A stretch of 64,000 nucleotides of DNA from Haliotis asinina (GCF_037392515.1 NC_090292.1:45683747-45747746), one strand, 5' to 3'. Positions 52,661 to 63,102 are shown, counted from the stretch's first letter. The notes: generated by a model not told the origin, from the sequence alone. A program made the numbers and translations.

Positions 52661-53045
52661 ACACACTCATACCAATTGGAAAGTTAGTGCTGAGCGGATG
52701 GTAAATACGAAACAGGTGTCTACTTTTAAAGAAAGCTAGTTAAATGTTAATATTGCACTAACTTCATTTCATCGATACAGCAACACAATTTTGAAGATAA
52801 ATAGCAGAAAATAGGTGTTCATTGCAGCTGCAATTTGATGAACGTCGATGTCAGGAAATTCGGGAGAGGAATGACTGTTCTACAGTTGTTCATCATTTAT
52901 CATAGAGATGAAACCTTTTCTACACAACTGTGATTGGGTTGTAATTTTAAATCTTACATATATTATATTATTCGGTGTGTTGTTGTATTCTTTTTGTTTA
53001 CACATATAACAGAGACACTTACATAACTAAATGCACGCACGCAAG
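52661..53045. other. Nothing recognised
   Basis: AT-rich spacer. Confidence 0.35.
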
Positions 53046-53432
53046 CACATCTTACTATTCTGTGTTGAGTATTCCATCACAAGGGACAAATATTTCAAAT
53101 CGACAACTATGAAGGACCTTTTCAACAATACTAGTTCTGATTTAATTATTGCAGTTTGAATAGAATTAGATCTATTAACTGATTTGTAAATCGATGAATA
53201 TTTTATAATTGGAAGATTAAATTAGTAACTCAAATCTTAAGTGGCAGTACCCTCAAAAGGGGTTGAAGTACTGTAAAATAATTGTCCTCCTGAGACTTAC
53301 TTACGTCCCAAAACATTTGAAGTAAATTTATGTTTTCCGGGTTTTTAATCGTAGAATAAGTGTTCTTTTATTCTATGGCTAGATTGCTAACAGCTGAAGG
53401 GATGAAGTAAATCCAGCTAGGCTCATTGCAGG
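53046..53432 (+). mobile_element. 5'-truncated I-group LINE end
   Basis: GTTGAGTATTCCATCACAAG, then CTATGAAGGACCTTTTCAAC (last codons of ORF2), GGTTGAAGTACTGTAAAATA and GGGATGAAGTAAATCCAGCT. It is cut off inside the 3' UTR by the following microsatellite, so the normal terminal tail is missing. Confidence 0.85.
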
Positions 53433-53433
53433 A

Positions 53434-53586
53434 CATACATACATACATGCATGCATGCATGCATGCATGCATGCATGCATACATACATACATACATACAT
53501 ACATACATACATACATACATACATACATACATACATACATACATACATACATACATACATACATACATACATACATACATACATAC
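53434..53586. repeat. (ATAC)n/(ATGC)n microsatellite
   Basis: About 150 bp: ATAC, then ATGC from 53448 to 53480, then ATAC to 53586. Confidence 0.95.
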
Positions 53587-54874
53587 CTGTTATTTCAGTC
53601 ACGAAATATGTTATCCACACCATCAATGAGATAGGCATCTTTTTTGCTGAAACTGAAAATATGTTCCAGTTAAAATGCTCCAGAAAGACAAGGACTGTTG
53701 GTGTCCGCCATGCAAAATGTTCACCTGGGTCTACTCCCCAGGAAGCTGAGAATACTAAATATACGATATGTACATTGTATACCGTATTTCATGGAGTCCA
53801 ATACAGTATTATGTTTGCAACACGTTAGCAACACTTAAATCCCCATAGGATACTTACACTATGTCCACCTTGTGTGTTGCTGTGCTCAGAATAAAGGATA
53901 GCTGCCTTACATGTATCACACAGAAGGTTATCAACGCACGTGTGTTACACGACCTGCTCTCCTCTGTTATGATCACGTCATGCTTCCTGCAGCTGCTGAT
54001 GATATAATTTACCTCAATACCAGGAAAATTAAGATCAGTATGTGAATTGAACATAAGGAAATACTACCACACAAAATTGTTTGCCATATAAATAATATGT
54101 TAATGAACTGTTTAACAAATATTTGTTAATTCGTTAAACATATATATCAGTTAACTTATAACATAATATGAATCCGGTAATTATTTGGTAAGTATTGCAG
54201 ATGAGTGAAATTTCCCAAATTATTCAGCATGTAGACGTACAAGTTCGAAATGGTAGTTTCCCGATCTATCTTACATCCATCAAACGTTATCAGCGAGGTA
54301 GTGAGTAGAACCACTTCGGAACGCATCAAGTGTCCCGTGACGAGACCAAATCATGAACACATTTGAAGTATTAAAACGTGTTGACAGTGGACATCAGAAC
54401 AACAGGACTATCATAGATTGGTTTTCAAAATTGCATCTTTTGATTTTGTTTGTGTTCTTTGGTGCTATACGACGGTTACTTCAATAATCAAATCTAGATC
54501 ACTTGATCATCAATACGGGTACCAATGTATGCAGTGTCAATCAAGTCAAAGAAACTGAACACCCTCAGTGTTTAAACAGGGTATTGTCTGTGATTTTCTG
54601 TTAACGTATATCTGTCACCAAACAGAGATTTATTCTCAGCTACTAGTCAGAACAAGGGGATAACAGGTACAGGGCACATTAAACATTACATGCTGACTGA
54701 CTGACTGATTCACTCACTCATTCATTCATAACGTCAGACATATTGCCTACAATATTTGAATGTGAGAGCATACCACACCGCACAATTACATTGATACTCA
54801 ACTTAAACCAGACACGCAGTCAGGTCAAAACCAACAAAGACATTATCACTCGATTAACCCAAAAACACGAATGA
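53587..54874. other. Mostly unique, nothing firm
   Basis: A minus-strand frame at 53854-54054 and a plus-strand one ending at 53828 are open but without domains. A faint SINE remnant (TCAATCAAGTCAAAGAAACTG) lies near 54540. Confidence 0.4.
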
Positions 54875-55105
54875 CCTCAGTTCACTTATTAACAAGCAAC
54901 GCACAGGACAAATTTTTCTGTTCACTGACAAAATGCAAATGATTTAGTGAGTGAATTTGGTTTTACAATATTCTAGCAATATTCCAGCAATATCACGGCG
55001 CGTCACACCAGAAATAGGCTTTACACATTGTGTCCACGTGTCTCAAACACGATATCCAGTGACGGTTGTTTCCTTTAATACGTCCTTTAATGTCAAACGT
55101 TTGTG
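54875..55105. repeat. Dispersed repeat C, copy 1
   Basis: GTTCACTGACAAAATGCAAA, GTGAGTGAATTTGGTTTTAC, AGCAATATCACGGCGCGTCA, CACCAGAAATAGGCTTTACA and CGTTTGTGGTC. The same order is found in copy 2. Confidence 0.75.
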
Positions 55106-55234
55106 GTCACCTCATGACTATAATGATACAATGATACTCAACTTGTGCACTGAAACCTCACACACAGTGCAGACAGGAAAACTATCACTTGATACCCCAA
55201 ACAAGGAAACATTCACTCCCCATCGATAGTTCGG

Positions 55235-55482
55235 TGTCCTTCCTTCAGTTGTTGGCGACCTGTAGCTCGTGTTTTATATTGTATTGTCTGTTTTAATTAC
55301 TAGAATGTTTTACTTTTCCATGCTAGTTTCATATCCATATCTGTGATATCCTAGTAGTTTTGCTGTAACTCGTGACAAGTTGAATTCTTTAAAATGTTTT
55401 CATTTTTTGTCTTTATGAATTGTTTTGGCCACGATATGGCTGAGATATTGCCGTTTAATATTAACCCACTCACTCGCTCCCC
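55235..55482 (+). repeat. LINE 3'-end copy between repeat-C copies
   Basis: CTTCAGTTGTTGGCGACCTG to GGCCACGATATGGCTGAGAT and CCCACTCACTCGCTCC. Confidence 0.85.
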
Positions 55483-55484
55483 AA

Positions 55485-55760
55485 CAAACTCAATGCCTTG
55501 ATCTGAAGTTATAGACATGTAACGCACATGACAAACTGCTTCTCTTCACTGACGAAATGTAGCGATTGAGTGAGTTTGTTTGGTTTTCCGTCGCCTTTAT
55601 CATTCCGGCAATATCTCGGCGGGGGACACCAGAAATGGGTTTCACACACTGTATTCACGTGTCACAAAATGCAAATGTGTTTCATCTTAATGAAACGAGA
55701 TAGCAAGTGGCAGCTGTTTCCTTTTAATCCTTTCAGTAATGTCGAACGTTTGTGATCGTA
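55485..55760. repeat. Dispersed repeat C, copy 2
   Basis: TTCACTGACGAAATGTAGCG, CGGCAATATCTCGGCGGGGG, ACACCAGAAATGGGTTTCAC and CGTTTGTGATCG. Confidence 0.75.
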
Positions 55761-55799
55761 CGGAAAACGCGACATTGATATTCTCGCTATATCAGCTTA

Positions 55800-55930
55800 C
55801 AACTAACAAAGTGAATGGGTGAGTGACAGTGGTTTTTATGCCGCGTTTAACAACATTTCATCCATATCACAACGGGGGACGCCGGAAATGTATTTCACAT
55901 ATTGTACCCAAGCAAGGGAAGTAAAATCGG
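55800..55930. repeat. Dispersed repeat C, partial copy 3
   Basis: GAATGGGTGAGTGACAGTGG, ATCACAACGGGGGACGCCGG and AAATGTATTTCACATATTGT. Confidence 0.7.
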
Positions 55931-56189
55931 AGTTCACGTGAAGTGTGGCCGCTTTTTCCACGCGGCAAGTTTCTGTGCGTAAAACAAACAGAACATTGCT
56001 GGAGTATTATCACACGATTTTGTCAGCGCACCACCAAGTTTAATTAGTTAAAATCCAGAGACTGACGACCAAAAACAATTAATAGAGTTTATATATCAAC
56101 AATTTTATCCTGTAATTGCGAAGCTCGTTCAATCGATGCCCGTTACTTCTAAGAAATGTCGTCACTACTAAGACAAATGTTCTGTATAA
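55931..56189. other. Nothing recognised
   Basis: Unique AT-rich spacer. Confidence 0.35.
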
Positions 56190-56268
56190 TCATGTTTATT
56201 CTCGTCACGATATGACTGAAATATTGCCGATGTGACGTTAAATTATAACTCACTCACTCACTCACTAA
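56190..56268 (+). repeat. Very short LINE 3'-end copy
   Basis: Only the last about 75 bp: TCTCGTCACGATATGACTGA, ATATTGCCGATGTGACGTTA and AACTCACTCACTCACTC. Confidence 0.85.
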
Positions 56269-56799
56269 GACAACATAGCAACACGTTCAGCTGTGTTAGA
56301 CATATTCTTGTTACCCCAACCACCCAACCTGAATATAGTGGCAAGTATTGTAGGAAGCATTTTAACAGGTATAGTAACAAACACACCAATCACGTCATAT
56401 AATCTTAACAGAAGCACACACTTACTGCAATGTTTCACAATCAGCTGCACCACCTCATCAACACAGATTGGTAGTACAATTAGGACAATACATTACTTTA
56501 ATCAGTATCGCATAACAATTCCAGCTGAGGTCTCCGTCTCGATGTCCTTCCTTCACAGAATAAGCAGTTATGTTAAGCTTGAATCTGATCATCTCTCCTT
56601 CCTTGTATCTCATCCCGCGGTAATTTATGAGAGAGGCCAGGGTGAAATGACACTACCTTTTTGAGATTTATATTATAGACACCGGTGCTTGCTATATGTT
56701 GGTAAAACCAAGTGGAAAGGAAAATCTCTAGTCTTTACCCCTCGACTTTCCCCCTCCTTCAGGTTTACGTTCGCCACCGAGGCGTGTTTTCTCTATAAC
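56269..56799. other. No firm gene
   Basis: A plus-strand frame of 123 codons (56293-56664) has a weak hydrophobic start but no domain or splice partners. Left unannotated as coding. Confidence 0.35.
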
Positions 56800-57430
56800 A
56801 TAGACACCGCCCCCCCCAAACCATGATGCTGGCACCTCCCCATGCGTCCCTTTCCATCACACACTCGTCTGAGTAACGCTGGCCGCGACGTCGCCAACTT
56901 CTTGTTCTGCCATCTGCCGTAGAAATGCAGTACCGACTCTCATCTGTGAAGAGAACAGTTCTCTACTGTCTGTGTCTCCAGTTTTGACGGTACTGGGCAA
57001 ACTGTAGACGTTCACGGCGATGACATGGCGTGAGGATTGGTCCACGGTAAGGTCTGCGGCACTGACGGTTACTGCTGCTAAGACGTCGGCGTACAGTGGA
57101 AGTGCTGAGCGGTCGCCCATATGTCCCAATTGTCTGACGTGCTGTCTCAGAGGCCTGTTAGAAAGGAGTCTGTACGTGGCGTCGCACAATGTGGCGATCT
57201 TGACGTCTCGTGGTGACCCTTGGTCTGCCGGTGCGGGGACGGTCGTCTGTGGTGTTGGTGGTCCGGAAGCGTTCCTGAAGCCTGTAGATGGTCCGAACAT
57301 TAACATGGAAGTGGTTAGCAACAGCTTGGGCAGTGTGACCAGCTTCTAGTCGTCCTATGGCTTGGTTCCTCTGAGTTGACGTAAGACGTGGCATCCTGTG
57401 GCCGTTTTGACGTTAATGTTTCAACCAAGT
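56800..57430 (-). mobile_element. Tc1/mariner-like transposon, truncated
   Basis: Transposase from 57394 (MPRLTSTQRNQAIGRLEAGH), helix-turn-helix with VANHFHVNVRTIYRLQERF and the basic GRPRV linker. A stop follows VQTPF (near 57157). The same frame then continues GRPLSTSTVRRRL, CRRPYRGPILTPCHRRERL and QYRQNWRHRQ, a second stop (near 56962), then RTVLFTDESRY (first catalytic Asp) and WGGASIMVWG near 56815. The remaining DDE residues are absent because the homology ends there in a C-run. Dead. Unlike the copies at 13150 and 63351, so at least three Tc1-like lineages are present. Confidence 0.82.
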
Positions 57431-57782
57431 TTGGGAGGGCATTTTATAGGGCTGGATCAAGAGAAAAGCACGTGCAGCATTTGATGCATGCACTGCATGC
57501 AGAACACCGTACCCTCTTCATGTTCATGCTGCGTTATGGTGGACCTTTCCTGGGTTCGAATTTGTGTTTGGAGACAAATGTTTTTTGTCACGTAAAGCTT
57601 GATTTTCTGACCAAAAAATACAATCACAACATTTGCTAAGTTTTCAGTTTTATGGTCGCAGTAAGGAAAATACCAACCTGACGTTTCTTTTGATGCTTAG
57701 TATATTTATGTTAATCATTCTTGCTCCAACTCAAACACGTGTGATTTGAACCACAACTGTCTCGTGTAAACCTACGGCCACG
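57431..57782. other. Right flank of the Tc1 relic, nothing else
   Basis: May include its 5' terminal repeat. Contains the palindromic TGATGCATGCACTGCATGCA near 57480-57500. Confidence 0.35.
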
Positions 57783-57928
57783 AGTGGGTGAGTGAGTGAA
57801 GGAGTGAGTGAGTGAAGATTTATGCCGCTGTAGCAATATTTCAGCAATTATCCGGCATGGAACACATAGGAATCGAACCGGATCCATCGACGTGCCATAA
57901 AGCTACCACGCGACCCCATTCGAGCTAA
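57783..57928 (-). repeat. tRNA-derived SINE
   Basis: Minus strand: GGGGTCGCGTGGTAGCTTTA (A-box-like), then GGTTCGATTCC at about 57868-57878 (a perfect B box), then the AATATTGCTACAGCGGCATA body and (ACTC)n end. Short, near complete. Confidence 0.75.
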
Positions 57929-57939
57929 GACTACATACA

Positions 57940-58002
57940 CACGCACGCACGCGCGTGCGAACGCACACACACACACAAGTACACACCATACACATATATA
58001 CA

Positions 58003-58036
<34 letters not shown>
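57940..58036. repeat. (CA)n-rich microsatellite
   Basis: CACGCA then CACACA runs of about 95 bp, close to the donor of the 58068 exon. Confidence 0.9.
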
Positions 58037-58038
<2 letters not shown>

Positions 58039-58067
58039 ACACTAATGATATGTTATCTCATACTCAC

Positions 58068-58700
58068 CGTCCTTTATCCCAGAGTTTCAGGATGAACGCC
58101 ACAAATACCGTGATGATGCAGGATACACACGCCACAGAAGAAGACACCAATGCAATTTGTCTCCAGTGACCTGAAATAAATGTTGATATTGAAACCCTTT
58201 GTCGTTTCGGTTTGCAAGACACGAAGATACAATGCCCTACAGCCAGTTCGTAGAAGTTAGCGAATGTTAATCATTATACAAACAGAAATAGAAAAAATAC
58301 TCACCAGCTTTATCATCACATGTTCCTGTCAACCTGTTACACGACGTGCACACAAATGAACAACTTGTACAGTCAGTCCCGTAGTAAGAGTCCACACATC
58401 CAGACACACAGGTTGAACCCTGCTGACAATATCCTTCATCACAACCACCAGGACATGCTGCACAGCTACCTCCTGGACTGTCACAAGGTATGTTGCACCC
58501 AAGTCCCTGGTATCCTAGGACACAGCCGTCTGTGCACCTTTCACTACCACTGTTAGAAATAATGCACGTGTTGTTTCTACAGTTCTTGCTGCACACAGAC
58601 TTGCATCTCTGGTCGTAGTATCCACGGTCACAGTCGGTGATGCAGTAGCCTGTCGTTCTGTCACACTCTGAGCAGTGCTGATCGTCAGTACACTGATATT
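58068..58700 (-). CDS. EGF-like receptor gene (B): EGF-module exon plus transmembrane exon
   Basis: The minus-strand exon 58305-58700 (396 nt, phase 1-1) encodes YQCTDDQHCSECDRTTGYC, CDRGYYDQRCKSVCSKNC, GYQGLGCNIPCDSPGGSC, CPGGCDEGYC and GCVDSYYGTDCTSC. It joins exon 58068-58170 in phase (G|GT). That exon codes GHWRQIALVSSSVACVSCII, TVFVAFILKLWDKGR, a single transmembrane helix followed by basic residues. Its donor GTGAGT is in phase 2. This is the membrane-proximal end of a type I receptor of the scavenger receptor class F/MEGF type, which binds ligands and microbes in animals. Signal peptide, N-terminal EGF units and cytoplasmic tail exons are not recognised here. Confidence 0.78.
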
Positions 58701-59780
58701 CTGGACAGAATGACATAAATACCCGTTAATCACCCCAGACGTTTCAACTTTGTCCATGATGAACATTTTATAGTTTGGGACTAAATTGTACTGACCATTT
58801 AATGCCATAAAGTAATACAGCATAGCAATTCCAACAGTGATGACCATGGATTGGATTATAATTGGACTATAAAGATTGGTCAACCCATCATATTTGTTTC
58901 ACACACACGTCAACATTTATCTTAACCCACATTTGCTGTGTACTGAATACATGGGTTTCTTGATTAAAAGTGCTGTATCAAACAAAAAACTGTGCTCTTT
59001 AGTATTATATAAACCTTTAACACCCTCACCTTCTGAACAAATGACCAAACAACTAAATGAAATCAACATCAACAGGTCCATAGGGCTCTGTGAAATACAA
59101 CATACATTATTTAAAAAAACATAGCCACACTCTATAGACGAAAACTAAGCAAAACGCATGCCGTGCACAAAGTAATGGCATATTGGTGTAATGCCTTATT
59201 ACAAAGTTCTATATTACAACGATAAAAAATTGGGAGCTGTTACATCTATTCACAAAAAAAAAAACCATGCTACTCCTAGAAACGCTTTGCTGTTACACTG
59301 ATGCCTACATTTTCTAGAAAACCATGTACATGTACATACTTACTGTTTTCAGGCGATGACTTTTAAAGTAACACCAGCAGAAACACTGACACACACACAC
59401 ACACGTATATCCAGTATGAAACTGACCGTCCAAATGTCCATGGCGGACATAAATGTGTTTCTACTGCGAGGAAGTGATATTTGATCAATGTCCTTTGGTT
59501 GCTCAAGGAAATATTTACTCAGCGAAAATGATACATTATTGGTGATAGAACATCACGTAACCACACTATGCAGCCATACATTAATAATAGACGTCTCTGT
59601 GTTATCACAATACTGCGTTAGTGGACAAGAGTTTTACAACAACGATATGTGTATAATGTAAGCCCTGCATAGGCAGCATATTTGTCATGTGTCGAGTACA
59701 AATATGTATATGGACCTCCAAAAAGTGTTGGATTGCGTAAGGCAAGCTGACGTTGAGTGTGTGAACGTTGGTTTTCGTGG
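58701..59780. other. Upstream of gene B, nothing recognised
   Basis: AT-rich. Contains a short (CA)n at 59390-59405. No signal-peptide exon was seen on the minus strand. Confidence 0.4.
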
Positions 59781-60030
59781 AAATTTGGTGATCTACCTTT
59801 AGTTGTTGGCGATCTATAGCCCATTGTTATACTGTCTTGACCGCATTTGAACTCAAGTTTTTGAGTTAGTTTTACTTATAAATTACTGTGATGTGCTAGT
59901 TGGACTTGCTCCCCTTCGTTTGCAGATCTATATAATTTTCATGTATTTCTGGTGAATGTACAACTGGTTTTAGTCACGATATGGTTGAAATATTGAAGGT
60001 GTGACGTCACACTTTAGCTCACTCACACAC
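59781..60030 (+). repeat. LINE 3'-end copy
   Basis: TGGTGATCTACCTTTAGTTG to TAGTCACGATATGGTTGAAA and TAGCTCACTCACAC. Confidence 0.85.
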
Positions 60031-60119
60031 TTTCGCGACAATGTGTGGATGTAAACAGAATGGAGGAAATACTCGCTGGTTATACCAGAAGTTTCGTAAG
60101 TTTTCGCATTGTCCACGGA

Positions 60120-60358
60120 AATGTGGTGATCTACCTTTAGTTGTTGGTGATCCATGGCCCTTTTTTACATTTGAACTCAAGTTTTTGAGTTAGACGCTAG
60201 TTTTATTTATGAAATTATGTGATATGCTAGTTGGACTTGTTGCACTTCGTTTAAGATTTATATAATTTTCATGTATTTCTGGTGGATTTACATCTGGTTT
60301 TAGTCACGATATCGCTAAAATATTGCCGGTGTGACTTCACAGTTTAACTCACTCACTT
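60120..60358 (+). repeat. LINE 3'-end copy, duplicate of the previous
   Basis: Shares private changes with 59781-60030 (TTTGAACTCAAGTTTTTGAG, GTTGGACTTG and the flanking GTGTGGNTGTAAACAGAA). It arose by local duplication, not by a separate insertion. Confidence 0.85.
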
Positions 60359-60589
60359 TCGTGGCAATGTGTGGCTGTAAACAGAACTGAAGAAATACCC
60401 GCTAGTTATCCCAGAAGTTTTCGCATTGTCCATGATCGACATTTTACATTTTGTAATGACCACTGAGATCTGCTCTTGAGGGTGGAGGTTGAAGTTATAA
60501 TGATTTGATTGGATGTGGTGATGCCATAAAATAACACATAGTGAATAATTTGACGATAACATATTTGACATAGACGTGAAGTATATGAA

Positions 60590-60930
60590 TATTATAAAAA
60601 TCTGTCAACGAAGGACAGTAAAACAACTGGATTATCACAGACAGATATTTAAAGCTAGTAATTAAATCTAAAACGGTTTAACTATAGAGTACGATACAAT
60701 ATGAAAATGGGCAATAGGTCGCCAATAACAGAAGGTACATCACCATACTGAGGGCCATGGGGACTTACAGTGCCATTGCTAACTATATGGACCCCAGTTG
60801 GATTTCCACCATCCCTTCAGCTGGATTTCCACCATCCCTTCAGCTGGATTTACACCATCCCTTAAGCTGGATTTACACCATCCCTTCAGCTGCTGATGAT
60901 TGCAGCAAATGTTAACTGAAACAAAAACAA
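60590..60930 (-). repeat. LINE 3' UTR piece with internal 23-bp expansion
   Basis: CTGTCAACGAAGGACAGTAA, ACTGAGGGCCATGGGGACTT and CCAGTTGGATTTCCACCATC. Then CAGCTGGATTTACACCATCC-type units of about 23 bp are repeated four times at 60800-60890, where other copies have one. Confidence 0.8.
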
Positions 60931-61009
60931 GTAGAAACTACGTTTACGCCCTTTAAGTTTAAGTTGACTTGACAGTTTGGGGACTTACGTACACATTTTG
61001 AAAATAATT

Positions 61010-61240
61010 CGACTTCATAACTGATCTGTAAATAGATAAATACTTAGAATAAATACTTGTAAAAGTTTCAATTAGAAACTTAGATAGTTAGTGTCTGTAT
61101 CCTCGAGGGTATGTAAGTCGGAAAACATCCACTGCAAATTTTCACTCTTATAATCATAGCATATGTGTATTTTTCATCGATGGCTAATTGTGTCTAAGGT
61201 GCCGACATCTGAACAGATGGTGTAAATCCAACACGCTTTC
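61010..61240 (+). repeat. LINE 3' UTR piece, opposite orientation
   Basis: AACTGATCTGTAAATAGATA, GTTAGTGTCTGTATCCTCGA and GATGGTGTAAATCCA. Lies tail to tail with 60590-60930. Confidence 0.75.
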
Positions 61241-61272
61241 ATAACAAGGGAAGCACTCTTGTGCAACCAATC

Positions 61273-61340
61273 ATGGCTTTTTTTCTCTACCGTATTCGTA
61301 CTTCTGGCTACAACATTCTGTGTGAACTCTCAACTTGTCA
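61273..61340 (+). pseudogene. Probable signal-peptide exon, frameshifted, interrupted by LINE copy 3
   Basis: ATG at 61273 followed by GCT and a run of seven T. One T fewer would give MAFFSTVFVLLATTFCVNSQ, a textbook signal peptide ending in SQ like the lectin gene's YCQ. As it stands the frame is shifted. LINE copy 3 begins immediately after (GTCA|GGCACC). Could be an allele- or assembly-level homopolymer error. Confidence 0.4.
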
Positions 61341-63082
61341 GGCACCCGTGGCGAGCCACCTCCTCGTGGTGGGTGCTGGGTAACGCTAAGAGCTCGCCGA
61401 CACCCCCGTAGTGGACCCGGGGGGATATTTGGTCCACCAACCCGTTTGCCGTGGGTTGCGGCCCTGTGTCGGCGGAGGAAGGGATCCTGGTGGTTGAGGG
61501 CAATAGGGACCTGTAACCGTGTTCCTGTTGCTCAATACACCACTTTGGCCCTGACTTCGCCTAGACGGGTGGTCGAATGGGCCCGGTTCGACCAATCGGC
61601 TGGTCATGCCAAGCCCTGTGCGTGGATTATTTATGTAATTGCACAGATTTGATTTTGTACTGTTTCAATTTTGGCCTTGGCTTTTTCATTCACATAAAAC
61701 TTTTAGATTTGAATACTATTGTTCTGAACTTTGCCTAGAGTCTTTTGCCCAGAAGGCGGTGGCTCATGGGCCAATCTGGTGGATCGGTTAATTTTGAATT
61801 AATCTTCTGCTGGAGTATACCATTCCAGTATCCTTGGTGCTGCCAGTCGGAGAGCCACTGGTATATAGCATTGTCCATGTGATACTCGGTGGAGGGTGGG
61901 GAGCTGGGATGGTGAACTTTCTATTATTAACCATGGCTCAACCCAAAAAACACAAACGAGCACTAAATGAGTGTTTGTCCTCTGACGAGGACAGTGCTAC
62001 AAACAGATTACCGGATACATGGAGTAGATTTTTGGTTGTGTCTTCTACTGACGGTGAACCTCTAAAACTCAATCCATTTGGCACATCAAAAGCAATTTAT
62101 GGACTTGTTGGTGATGTGCAAGCTGGAACAAAAATTAGATCTGGTTTTCTCCTCATAGAGTGTAAAACAGCGAAACAATCAGCTACCCTCATAGGTACAA
62201 AACAGCTTGCAAATACTGCAGTATCTGTTTCTCCACATAAGTCTTTAAACAGCAGCAAAGGCATCTTGAGAGACAGAGACCGGTGGCTTGCCCACATGAG
62301 TGAAACAGAAATCGCCACTGAACTACAAAATCAAGGAGTCACTCATGTCAAACGATTCACTTTTAAGAAAAACGGAGAAACTTTCAATACAAATACTTAT
62401 TTGATTTCTTTTTCACAACCGAAACACCCAAAGTATATCAAAGCTGGATATTGTAATATCGAAGTGGAGCAATATATTCCAAATCCACTTCGTTGTTACA
62501 AGTGTCAAAAGTTTGGTCACGGTGCCCAATCTTGCAGGAATCGTGCAACATGCTATAGATGTGGTGAAGAAGATCATGAAGGTTCTGACTGTTTGTCTTC
62601 TCCAAAATGTGTTAATTGTCTTGGAGACCATATGTCTTCATCAAAGTCATGTGAAATCTGGAAACGTGAATATGAAATTATCAAAATCAAAACTCAAAAG
62701 AATGTCACCTATCATGAGGCAAAACGTTTAGTAAATGCAGCCTCGCCTCAGTCATCAAGTATAACATACTCTGCTGTCGTTGCTCGCCCTCATGCTAAAT
62801 CTGTTCAGTCTGTTTCATGTCAGACAGATATCACCTGGGTTAAAGCTGACAAACATACTTTAAGTACATCAGATTCTGCTGTTGATAAGAATCATGCAAC
62901 ATCAGCTTGCCAGACTGACTCACAAACAGTATCTCCTGCAGTGAAAAATCCTTGTCATAAAGTAGATTATAGACAAAAATCTGATCGAGTACAAAAGGGA
63001 TCACGTGATCCTGTACAAGTCTATAACAAGTTTCAACTTTTAGAAGACATGGACGTCTCTCCTCATCCCCGTGCGCGAAATA
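61341..63082 (+). mobile_element. I-group LINE, copy 3: 5' end and ORF1 of a divergent subfamily
   Basis: The first 285 bp differ from copy 1 at only about seven positions. The rest of the 5' UTR is roughly 80% alike and ORF1 only about half identical in protein. The element is cut at about 63082 by a Tc1 transposon; ORF2 would lie beyond the window if present. Confidence 0.88.
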
Positions 63083-63102
63083 TACATATGGAAATTAATT
63101 AA
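61933..63102 (+). CDS. LINE copy 3 ORF1, open but with its end replaced
   Basis: ATG in ACCATGG, equivalent to copy 1. 389 codons open. Zinc knuckles CYKCQKFGHGAQSC, CYRCGEEDHEGSDC and CVNCLGDHMSSSKSC are all intact. Conserved LKLNPFGTSKAIYG and SSKGILRDRDRW. Homology to copy 1 ends after MDVSPHPRARN (about 63081). The last residues IHMEIN and stop come from the inserted transposon, so the C-terminal tail is lost. Codons before that show no damage, so the insertion and element are young. Confidence 0.85.
   Translation: MAQPKKHKRALNECLSSDEDSATNRLPDTWSRFLVVSSTDGEPLKLNPFGTSKAIYGLVGDVQAGTKIRSGFLLIECKTAKQSATLIGTKQLANTAVSVSPHKSLNSSKGILRDRDRWLAHMSETEIATELQNQGVTHVKRFTFKKNGETFNTNTYLISFSQPKHPKYIKAGYCNIEVEQYIPNPLRCYKCQKFGHGAQSCRNRATCYRCGEEDHEGSDCLSSPKCVNCLGDHMSSSKSCEIWKREYEIIKIKTQKNVTYHEAKRLVNAASPQSSSITYSAVVARPHAKSVQSVSCQTDITWVKADKHTLSTSDSAVDKNHATSACQTDSQTVSPAVKNPCHKVDYRQKSDRVQKGSRDPVQVYNKFQLLEDMDVSPHPRARNIHMEIN

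Noticed and set aside
53368-53828. Met-Tyr-Val-Cys and Ile-His-Thr-Tyr repeat frames on both strands
   Set aside because: Translations of the (ATAC)n/(ATGC)n microsatellite.
56293-56664. 123-codon frame on the plus strand
   Set aside because: No domain, no splice partner and no start context. Overlapped by another open frame on the opposite strand.
58876-59124. KKLCSLVLYKPLT-like similarity to the PAN-like domain of the lectin
   Set aside because: Only about ten residues match and the surrounding cysteines are missing. Treated as chance.
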